64,000 bases of DNA from Pseudozobellia sp. WGM2. Lineage in GTDB: Bacteria; Bacteroidota; Bacteroidia; Flavobacteriales; Flavobacteriaceae. The position numbers were made by a program, and so were the translations under genes. The stretch is from positions 1-64,000 of the forward strand of contig NZ_JADNYK010000007.1 of assembly GCF_017810075.1 (NCBI RefSeq). Direction: 5' to 3'. Below are positions 36,021 to 44,085 of the stretch, piece after piece. The notes under the pieces are model-generated. The model did not search any database. It was not told the origin of the DNA and was given only the letters and a program-made list of their open reading frames with translations. Position 1 is the first letter of the stretch, and every line of letters starts with the position of its first letter.

Positions 36021-36629
36021 TGTTTTTCATTTTTGAAAGATTGCTTAGAAGTTAGTTGCGTCTGTTGAGTGAAGTGACATATTCTTATATTGAGCAATGT
36101 TTCAGTGATTTATTTTCATTGATTCTTGGTTTAATTAATTTTTTAATTAAAATTCGGTTCGATGATTATCAAATTGTCAACTATCAAATAAACTCAATTA
36201 AGACGGGTACCTACATTTATAGCGTTTCATTCTATCGTACAAATCGGTCAATTCTTAAGAGAAGGTTAAGAAATCGTGAGCAATGCAACATTTTGTTGCA
36301 CATTGGAACAAATGGTGCTGAAGCAACAGTAAGACACTATAAATCAACCTTTAATAATAACATCTACGACCTGTTTCAACTAGCTATGAATTAAAATATC
36401 TCTAGGATTTCTATGGGCAATGCAGCGGAAAATACCTGAACACTATAATTAAAATAGCCTATAACCAAACACAAGTTTCTAACGCATATAAAGAAGCACT
36501 GGGTTTTGTTCTGATCAAGAGGGGGATGACAATTAGATGTTGTAGACAGGAAGTTGCAGGCAACTTTATGGGGAGAGAAAAAGAGAGTAGTGATGTAAAT
36601 AAAAAAATCGTGTAATTACCGACTACCAG
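36021..36629. other. 609-base intergenic region upstream of SusC
   Basis: No supported gene. A 112-codon + frame (36056-36394) starts with a non-ATG codon and shows no domain. The region holds the inverted repeat at 36130-36151 and is the likely site of the promoter driving susC leftward, plus the untranslated tail of the GH43 gene at 36630. I could not find a convincing TAnnTTTG promoter in the susC direction. Confidence 0.5.
36130..36151. promoter_or_regulatory. Perfect 9-bp inverted repeat upstream of susC
   Basis: Arms TTTAATTAA and TTAATTAAA flank TTTT. The repeat lies 110-131 bases before the susC start, which suits an operator or activator site. The composition is simple AT sequence in an AT-rich gap, so chance is a real alternative. 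If it is functional, the AraC-type domain of the HTCS at 39.8 kb would be the first candidate binder. Confidence 0.35.
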
Positions 36630-37748
36630 CTACTTATTAGAGACTGTTCCCGACGGTTTTATAAGCCGTTTTGAAGTAGAAAATGGAAAGCCTAGAATGG
36701 GCATATCGTCTGACGACCAATTGATTTTTTGTGCTCTAGGTGAACGTTTGTCACTACAGCCACCAATAGGAGTATCATTGGCATGATACAATATCCAGTC
36801 TTCGGTACCATCCGGGCTTTTGAAAAAGGAGTTGTGCCCGGTTCCGAACACAGATTTCTCTTTCGACTGTTGAAAAATAGGGTCTTCCGATTTTGACCAT
36901 GACGATTTTTTCATGGGGTCATCATTCTTATTCATCGTCAAAAGGCCAAGGGCATAATAGGGAGTCCAACATCCGCTTGCGGAATAAACAATATGCACCT
37001 TACCTCCATGAGCTAACATTTGGGGTCCTTCATTAACGTATACCGGAGCGTCCGGTTTCCAAACTCCTGGATAATGCCAATTTCTTTCCCACTCATGTTC
37101 GGGAGTACTTATCAATACCCGATCAGAACTTATTGTATAGGGGTTAGACATTGTAGCGATATAAATATTCTGGGTCTCTTCACCTCCATCAGTTTTGGGA
37201 TCTTCCCAACCAGACCAAATAAAGTAGAGCTGGTCTTGATGTTTAAAAATACTTCCGTCAATGGCCCAATTATCATTTTGGTCAGTTTTAAGTTTAGATT
37301 TCACTTTGAACTCACCTTTGAACGGATCGGCAGAACTATTATCTATAACGAACATTCGGTGATTTCGATTATCTCCGTCATCCCCTGCCACATAGATGTA
37401 CCAGTGTCCATCAATATTATGAATTTCAGGGGCCCAGATGTTTCGAGAATGATCACCGGTTTCTGGAGCCCGCCAAATTACCTTCGACTCCGCATTTCTT
37501 AAATCAGTGATATCAGCAGTTCGCATCAAGGTAATAGCATTATCACCTGACTTTATGTAATAAAAATTTCCTTCGTGATAAATGGTCCAAGGGTCTGCAC
37601 CACTATCCAATAGCGGATTCGTGAAATAGCCAGGTGATTTTTCATCCTCTTGAATAAGCCCTGTATCCGATGGTTCGGCAGCTTCCTTTTCAGATTCCTT
37701 ACAAGAGAAAAAAACCAAAAGAAATACGAAGGGCACTAACTGTCTCAT
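36630..37748 (-). CDS. GH43-family glycosidase (lipoprotein)
   Basis: A 372-residue lipoprotein (VFFSC, Cys16) with an acidic linker to about residue 38. GH43 propeller with D52 (GADPWT), D164 (WAIDGSIF) and E240 (VNEGPQ) as base, modulator and acid. Other family marks are IWAPEIH, FGTGHNSFF and LYHAND. The WKPDAPVYVNEGPQML region and the ending resemble the alpha-L-arabinofuranosidase-like branch of the family, a weak indication. The gene is 44 bases behind the GH2 gene, so the two form a unit next to the HTCS. Confidence 0.9.
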   Translation of the reverse strand: MRQLVPFVFLLVFFSCKESEKEAAEPSDTGLIQEDEKSPGYFTNPLLDSGADPWTIYHEGNFYYIKSGDNAITLMRTADITDLRNAESKVIWRAPETGDHSRNIWAPEIHNIDGHWYIYVAGDDGDNRNHRMFVIDNSSADPFKGEFKVKSKLKTDQNDNWAIDGSIFKHQDQLYFIWSGWEDPKTDGGEETQNIYIATMSNPYTISSDRVLISTPEHEWERNWHYPGVWKPDAPVYVNEGPQMLAHGGKVHIVYSASGCWTPYYALGLLTMNKNDDPMKKSSWSKSEDPIFQQSKEKSVFGTGHNSFFKSPDGTEDWILYHANDTPIGGCSDKRSPRAQKINWSSDDMPILGFPFSTSKRLIKPSGTVSNK

Positions 37749-37792
37749 AAAAAAGCTAATTGTTACAATAATCTGGTCTAGTAACCCAAGAA

Positions 37793-39625
37793 TTAATTTA
37801 AAGTATTGATGATTTCTTGGTTAATTTTCTTGACTTCCTTGATATTCATTTTGTCTATCTTTCTATCATAGGTCATAAAACCGTTAACTTCACCTTCTAC
37901 GTCAGTCGTTTGTGTATAGACCGCCCCAGAAAAACCTGATTTGACCAAGTTTTTGAGCTCTTTCGCATACTTGATATATTCATCGGTAGTTTCTTTGGAG
38001 TTTTTGAATTTTATATACCCCCAGTTATTATCCGGTTTCCATAAATGCCCTTTTAAGGGTAAGCCGATTCCTCCATACTCACCTAAGACATTTACCCTTT
38101 GCGCATCGTATAAATACATGGCCGGGCCAGGGTAATTATGTAAATCGACAATATCACCCGTACGATAAAAATTGCCCCCACTGGCTGAATTCACAAGTCT
38201 ACTTTGGTCATAAGCTTTTGTCCATTCTGTAATCTCTTCCGTTTTGAACTGACCCCATGCCTCATTGAAGGGAACCCAGGTCACAATGCTAGGATGGGAA
38301 TAGAGATAATCCATAATACCCTTCCATTCTTTACGATAGATTTCTTCTGACTCAGCAGATCTTTTGAATTCTGTACCTGTGAAATAGTTGTGGTTTTGCC
38401 ATTGCGGACTTTTATCACCGCTAGGCATATCTTGCCAAACTAAAATGCCGAGTCTATCACAATGGGTATACCATCTTGCAGGCTCAACCTTTACATGCTT
38501 TCTGATCATATTGAACCCAAGTTCTTTGGTCTTTACAATATCGTATTTGAGAGCCTCATCTGTAGGAGCTGTATACAAACCATCGGGCCACCAACCTTGA
38601 TCCAAGGGGCCAAATTGAAAATAATCTTTATTGTTCAGCTGCATGCGTACTATACCATAGTCATCTTTCTTCATGGATATCTTACGCATTCCGAAATAAC
38701 TCTTTACTTCGTCAACTTGCTCATTTTTGCTATGCAACTTAACTTGTAGGTCATAAAGAAATGGAGATTCTGGCGACCATAATTTTGCATTTGGAATACT
38801 TAAAACAGTTTCTTGCCCCACATTTGCCTTTGCGGATGCAATCGTAGTTGCACCGTCCATAGCCAAAACCTCAACAATATCACCGTAAGAGGTTCCCTCA
38901 GTTTCAACTTTTATGCTTATCGTGTTATTATCAATATCGGGAACCGTCTTCAAGCTTACTATGTTTTTAGTATTCACAGGCTCTATCCACACGGTTTGCC
39001 AAATTCCTGTGACGGGAGTGTACCAGATACCCTCTGGCTTTTTCACCTGTTTGCCGCGAGGTTGAGGACCTTCATCAGTCGGATCCCAAACTTTAACGGT
39101 CAAAACCTGCTCTGAACTTTGTATGAAAGGCGTTATGTCAAAAGAAAAAGGAGTATAACCGCCCGTATGCGAACCTACTTTTACGTCATTGATCCAGATA
39201 TCAGCTTTCCAATCGACCGCTCCAAAATGTAAGAGAATGTCTTTTTCATTCCAATCAGCGGGAATTTCAAATTTAGTCTGATACCACAGTTCATTTTGCG
39301 AACCAACTTCTTTCATTACGCCAGATAGACTAGATTCAGCAGCAAAAGGAACTAAAATTTTTCCATCAAAACTATCAGGCAATTGTGTCCCTTTTTTCAA
39401 AATGCTATAATCCCACAACCCGTTCAAATTTTTCCATTCCGAACGTTCCATTATCGGCCTAGGATATTCTGGCAGCACGTTGGTCACATCAATATTCTCG
39501 GCCCATTTGGTCTTAATTTTATCGCCGGCTGGGCTATATTGTGCCATAAAGGCAACTGACCTTAACAAGAATACAAATAATATAACACGGTCTAGTTTAA
39601 TCGAAAGCTGATTACAAAATTTCAT
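37793..39625 (-). CDS. GH2-family glycosidase
   Basis: A 610-residue exported enzyme with an N-terminal hydrophobic signal (about 12-28, ending FMA-Q). Domains: sugar-binding jelly roll about 55-215 (LNGLWDYSI, ELWYQTKFEIP, VKVGSHTGGYTPF), immunoglobulin-like middle about 220-315, TIM barrel about 320-600. The acid/base is E455 (PFNEAWGQF) and the nucleophile E516 (VLGEYGG). This is a shortened GH2 plan without the extra C-terminal domains of large beta-galactosidases. Activities in this branch include beta-galactosidase, beta-glucuronidase and alpha-L-arabinopyranosidase-like; I cannot choose. It is divergent from the HTCS gene across 202 bases, so direct control is likely. Confidence 0.9.
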   Translation of the reverse strand: MKFCNQLSIKLDRVILFVFLLRSVAFMAQYSPAGDKIKTKWAENIDVTNVLPEYPRPIMERSEWKNLNGLWDYSILKKGTQLPDSFDGKILVPFAAESSLSGVMKEVGSQNELWYQTKFEIPADWNEKDILLHFGAVDWKADIWINDVKVGSHTGGYTPFSFDITPFIQSSEQVLTVKVWDPTDEGPQPRGKQVKKPEGIWYTPVTGIWQTVWIEPVNTKNIVSLKTVPDIDNNTISIKVETEGTSYGDIVEVLAMDGATTIASAKANVGQETVLSIPNAKLWSPESPFLYDLQVKLHSKNEQVDEVKSYFGMRKISMKKDDYGIVRMQLNNKDYFQFGPLDQGWWPDGLYTAPTDEALKYDIVKTKELGFNMIRKHVKVEPARWYTHCDRLGILVWQDMPSGDKSPQWQNHNYFTGTEFKRSAESEEIYRKEWKGIMDYLYSHPSIVTWVPFNEAWGQFKTEEITEWTKAYDQSRLVNSASGGNFYRTGDIVDLHNYPGPAMYLYDAQRVNVLGEYGGIGLPLKGHLWKPDNNWGYIKFKNSKETTDEYIKYAKELKNLVKSGFSGAVYTQTTDVEGEVNGFMTYDRKIDKMNIKEVKKINQEIINTLN

Positions 39626-39827
39626 CGTTAGGTGGTTTTATTAGACAACTCTCAAAACAAATAAATTTAAAGCTTAACCTATTCTGTTTTTGTTTCTTTT
39701 TACCGTCCGATCCGTTCAAATCGAATATTCCTAATTTATTATAGCCGTTTTGACCTAATTCGTATCGTGTCTGAAACGATTTGTTGAAGATTAATCACTA
39801 ACTTTTAACGATATTCCCTCATTTTTG
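39626..39827. promoter_or_regulatory. Divergent promoter region between GH2 and HTCS genes
   Basis: 202 AT-rich bases between two divergent starts must hold both promoters. No exact -7 consensus is clear on either strand. Regulators of the HTCS type commonly act on the adjacent operon, so binding sites are expected here, but I see no strong repeat. Confidence 0.5.
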
Positions 39828-42800
39828 ATGAATATGAAATTCCTCTTATTGTTCTTTCTTTTACAGGTAACCAATCTCTGTGGTCAAGATTTTTATTTCA
39901 AACATTACAAGGTTGAAGACGGTCTATCGCACAATACCGTTCAAAGCTCTATGCAGGACGAAAAAGGGTTCTTATGGTTTGGCACTAAGAATGGATTAAA
40001 TCGTTATGATGGTTATAATTTTCGCCTATTTCAAAACAACCCCGATGATCCAAAAAGCTTGGGGAGCAACTATGTAGAAAGTCTCTATGAAATTAAAGGT
40101 AAAATCTGGGCGGGCACTGATAATGGTCTTTTCGCTTTTAATGAGCAGCTAGAAAATTTTGATATTGTAGAGGGCACCGAGAACACCCAAATTCTCGATA
40201 TGACGAGTGATAGCTCGGGGTTACTTTGGTTTATAGCTGACGGCAGCGTCGTAAAGTATGACTATCTAAATCATATAAATAAAGTCTTTTCTGCCAGTGA
40301 TTTTTTTTATGCGACAGATGTTCTAAACACCACAAACGGCATATGGGCCTGTTCTACGAACACGTTGTACCGTTACAGGGATGAGGATGAATCTTTCGAT
40401 GAATTCAAGTTAGGAGTTAGTGCAAGTCCTGAAAGCCCGTTCGGAATTAATGAACTTTATCTATTGGATGACCGAACCCTTTTATTAGGCACTCAAAACC
40501 ATGGTGTATTGGCATTTGATATAATCACCAACCGACTGAAAGAAATTGAATTTTTGACCGCCGGCAACCAATATGTTCGTGATTTTGCCCTCAACGGAGA
40601 CAACGAGCTTTGGGTCGCTACCGAATCTGGCCTTCATATTTACAATTTGATTACCAAAAGATATGATAACCTTACCAAAAATCATGATAATCCGTACGCA
40701 CTATCTGACAATGCCGTGTATACTTTGACCGTAGATCGAGAAGGAGGTGTATGGGCAGGAACTTACTTTGGCGGAATCAACTATCGAGCGAAACAAGATT
40801 CTCCATTCAAGAAATTCTTCCCTATGTCTTCGCAAAATTCGTTGAACGGAAATGCACTTAGAGAGATTTGTGAAGATAAGTACGGTAATCTGTGGATCGG
40901 TACCGAAGATGGAGGTCTTAACAAGTACAATCCAACCACCGGGGTTTTCACCAATTACACTTCTAGAGAAAAAGATAGCGCAGGTAATTTGGCACATTAT
41001 AATATTCATGGCCTTTTACCCATAGAAGAACAGCTTTGGATAGGCATGTTCGATAGTGGACTAGATGTATTGGATATCAAAACAGGCCGTCTAAAAAAAC
41101 ATTATGGCAGAGAAAAAGAAGATGGTCTGCGTAGCAATTTCATTTTTTCGATCGACCCAGATGAATCAGGAAATATTTTCTTTTTGACCACCTACGGGGT
41201 ACAAACATTCAATACTAAAACGGAAAAATTCGAATTATATGAAGGCCTACCACACGACCTTTCTTATAGGTGTTTTCTTGCGGACAACGAGGGGGTGCTG
41301 TGGGCAGGTACATCTTTCGATGGTTTATATTCTTACAATCCGATTACCCAAGACAAAAATGCCTATCAATACGATACATCAGATCCGAAAAGTATTTCGA
41401 ACAATCATATTAATTCCGTTTTTCAAGATTCAAAGAATAATATTTGGGTATGTACTGAAAATGGATTGAACCTTTATAATACAGAGAAAAAAGGTTTCAC
41501 GAAATATGGCATTAAAGATGGTTTTCCAACCAATGTATTCTACTCGATTCTCGAAGACAATAACGGCCAATTATGGATCAGTACTTCAAATGGCCTTATA
41601 GAGTACAACCCGATCAGTGGTATAAAAAAGGTATACACAAAGGCTGATGGCCTACAAAGCGAACAATTCAATTATAAGTCTGCGTATAAAGCCTCTGATG
41701 GCACTATGTACTTTGGTAGTGTGAACGGAATGATCAGTTTTAACCCAGAAGATTTTAAGAAAAACACCTTCAGTGCACCCATTTATATCACTGGGCTACA
41801 AATCAACAATGAAAATGTTTTTGTGGGCCAAGAGAACTCTCCCATACAAGAATCAACCATCTCATTAGACGAGATTACCTTAAAGCCATCGCAATCATCA
41901 TTTAGTCTCGAGTTTGCTGCCTTGAGTTATACCGCACCGGAAAATACAGAATATTGGTATAAGATGGAGGGGCTAAATGAAAATTGGGTACACCTACAAA
42001 AAGACCACAAAGTCTACTTTACGGAATTAGCGGCCGGAAACTATAATTTCATTCTTAAATCCATGAATAGTAGTGGCGTATTGGGTATGGAAACCGATGG
42101 CTTAAAAATCGAAGTGCTACCACCATTTTACAGAAGCAATCTTGCCTATTTTCTATACTTTCTATGCACAATTCTTATAATTTTTCTGGCCTTTCGCGAA
42201 TACCACCGTCGCATCAGGTTTAAAAATGAAAGAAAGATCAAATTATTAAATAACCGAAAGGAGAAAGAAATATACGAGGCAAAAATTGAGTTTTTCACCA
42301 ATATATCCCATGAAATAAGAACACCTCTTACCTTAATTAAAAGTCCGTTGGAAAAAACTCTACAGACGACCCAACAATCCTCGGGAAGTCATGACAATCT
42401 GATGATTGTAAAAAGAAACGTAAACCGATTGTTAGACCTAGTCAATCAATTATTGGATTTTAGAAAAACCGAAATTGAACGGGTAAACCTAACGTTCGTC
42501 AAAACCAACATTACAAAACTTGTTCAAACAACCTATGAAAGATTTAGTGAGGCTATTCGGGATAAAGAGGTCGATTTTAGACTAGCCCTAGGCGATGCAG
42601 ACATCTACGCTTCGGTAGACCCCGAAGCATTTAAGAAAATACTAAGCAATCTTTATGGCAATGCTGTTAAATATGCCGACAATACTGTTTTGGTAGATTT
42701 GGGTTGTGATGAGGAAACGATAAGACTGCATATTAAAAATGATGGAGAATTGATACCGAATCATTTAAAGGAAAAAATTTTTGAGCCTTTTTATAGAATC

Positions 42801-43787
42801 TCAGATTCATCGAATCAAACAGGTACCGGTATAGGCCTTGCATTGGCTAGATCTCTTTCCGAAATGCATCAGGGCAGTTTAACCATAGACACCTCTGACG
42901 GCAACATGAATAGTTTTGTTCTCACTGTACCTGTGCACCAAGAAAAAGAATTCATGTTAAGGCCAGAAAAGGTTGAAGATAACCACATAGATGAGTCTAT
43001 AGACAACCAGCCTGCGGCCCAGAGCAATGAGAATATTATTCTTTTAGTAGAAGACAGTATTGAACTTCTTGATTTCGTATCGAAAGAATTAAGGGAAGAT
43101 TACTATGTTTTAAAGGCCACCGATGGGGAGAAAGCCCTGAAATTACTTCAAGAAGAAAATGTTCAATTGGTCATCAGTGATGTTATGATGCCGGGCATGA
43201 ACGGTTTTGAGCTGTGCAGAAAAATAAAGACCAATCTTGAAACCAGCCATGTACCTGTAATTATGCTTACCTCAAAAAATGCTATGAGCTCAAAAATGGA
43301 AGGGTTGGAGTCTGGGGCAGATGCTTATATAGAAAAACCCTTCTCTGTAAAACACTTGAAAATTCATGTAGCCAATCTGATCGAAAACAGAAGGCATGTC
43401 ATGGAACATTATGCCAGTTCACCACTGGCACATATTAGAAGTATTGCAAATACTAAAACAGATGATACTTTTATCAAAAAGTTGGATGAAGTAATTATGA
43501 CCAATATGGCCGACCCCGATTTAAATGTTGAAACACTAGCGGAAATAATGCATATGAGCAGGTCTACTTTATATAGAAAAATTAAAGATATTTCTAATTT
43601 AAGTCCGAATGAACTTATCAATATCGCTAGATTAAAAAGGTCGGCAGAACTCTTAAAAACAGGCAATTACCGCGTTTTTGAAGTGGCTGAAATCGTGGGC
43701 TACAATTCACCTACGAGTTTTGGCCGTAATTTTCAAAAACAGTTTGAAATGAGCCCAACAGAGTATATGAACAACAAGCCAAAGTAA
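39828..43787 (+). CDS. Hybrid two-component system regulator (HTCS) of PUL 1
   Basis: A 1319-residue one-polypeptide sensor and regulator. Signal peptide about 1-19; periplasmic two-propeller sensor made of Reg_prop repeats, about 25-660 (KGFLWFGTKNGLNRYDG, GNLWIGTEDGGLNKYNP, GVLWAGTSFDGLYSYNP); Y_Y_Y domain about 690-765; transmembrane helix about 775-795; HisKA with the phospho-acceptor H828 (FFTNISHEIRTPL); HATPase (GTGIGLALARS); receiver with D1118 (VISDVMMPGMNG); AraC-type DNA-binding end (VGYNSPTSFGRNFQKQF). In Bacteroidota the sensor binds an oligosaccharide and switches on the adjacent locus. ATG 39828 is preferred over the TTG at 39825. All catalytic residues are present. Confidence 0.96.
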   Translation: MNMKFLLLFFLLQVTNLCGQDFYFKHYKVEDGLSHNTVQSSMQDEKGFLWFGTKNGLNRYDGYNFRLFQNNPDDPKSLGSNYVESLYEIKGKIWAGTDNGLFAFNEQLENFDIVEGTENTQILDMTSDSSGLLWFIADGSVVKYDYLNHINKVFSASDFFYATDVLNTTNGIWACSTNTLYRYRDEDESFDEFKLGVSASPESPFGINELYLLDDRTLLLGTQNHGVLAFDIITNRLKEIEFLTAGNQYVRDFALNGDNELWVATESGLHIYNLITKRYDNLTKNHDNPYALSDNAVYTLTVDREGGVWAGTYFGGINYRAKQDSPFKKFFPMSSQNSLNGNALREICEDKYGNLWIGTEDGGLNKYNPTTGVFTNYTSREKDSAGNLAHYNIHGLLPIEEQLWIGMFDSGLDVLDIKTGRLKKHYGREKEDGLRSNFIFSIDPDESGNIFFLTTYGVQTFNTKTEKFELYEGLPHDLSYRCFLADNEGVLWAGTSFDGLYSYNPITQDKNAYQYDTSDPKSISNNHINSVFQDSKNNIWVCTENGLNLYNTEKKGFTKYGIKDGFPTNVFYSILEDNNGQLWISTSNGLIEYNPISGIKKVYTKADGLQSEQFNYKSAYKASDGTMYFGSVNGMISFNPEDFKKNTFSAPIYITGLQINNENVFVGQENSPIQESTISLDEITLKPSQSSFSLEFAALSYTAPENTEYWYKMEGLNENWVHLQKDHKVYFTELAAGNYNFILKSMNSSGVLGMETDGLKIEVLPPFYRSNLAYFLYFLCTILIIFLAFREYHRRIRFKNERKIKLLNNRKEKEIYEAKIEFFTNISHEIRTPLTLIKSPLEKTLQTTQQSSGSHDNLMIVKRNVNRLLDLVNQLLDFRKTEIERVNLTFVKTNITKLVQTTYERFSEAIRDKEVDFRLALGDADIYASVDPEAFKKILSNLYGNAVKYADNTVLVDLGCDEETIRLHIKNDGELIPNHLKEKIFEPFYRISDSSNQTGTGIGLALARSLSEMHQGSLTIDTSDGNMNSFVLTVPVHQEKEFMLRPEKVEDNHIDESIDNQPAAQSNENIILLVEDSIELLDFVSKELREDYYVLKATDGEKALKLLQEENVQLVISDVMMPGMNGFELCRKIKTNLETSHVPVIMLTSKNAMSSKMEGLESGADAYIEKPFSVKHLKIHVANLIENRRHVMEHYASSPLAHIRSIANTKTDDTFIKKLDEVIMTNMADPDLNVETLAEIMHMSRSTLYRKIKDISNLSPNELINIARLKRSAELLKTGNYRVFEVAEIVGYNSPTSFGRNFQKQFEMSPTEYMNNKPK

Positions 43788-44085
43788 GTACGTTTTCTCA
43801 AAAGACAATAGAGTATTCTGGGCAGTTTAGAGGTCACTATGGCCATCTAAATTTTTAGATTACGAGAACAGATTACTTTACGACATTCCCATAACTGTGA
43901 AAGGCAATCACGGTCTGTACACCTTACTTTGAATTGCACTCCAATTTCTTCAAATAAAAAAATCCATCTTTACTCTAAAACAATTTTTTACGCTACATAT
44001 GAAGTGACCGACAGAGATTCAAACATTAAAAGCTCAATAAAATTAATTGCCTAACTCCTTGGTGTATCGTATATATTGGGCCTAG
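43788..44085. other. Convergent intergenic region with weak hairpin
   Basis: 298 bases between the ends of the HTCS (+) and the kelch fusion gene (-). The only structure noticed is ATCTAAA-TT-TTTAGAT at 43845-43860, a weak AT-rich stem that might help end transcription from either side. No gene is seen. Confidence 0.4.

Noticed and set aside
36056-36394. 112-codon + frame upstream of susC
   Set aside because: Non-ATG start, no domain, and it sits where the susC promoter must be.
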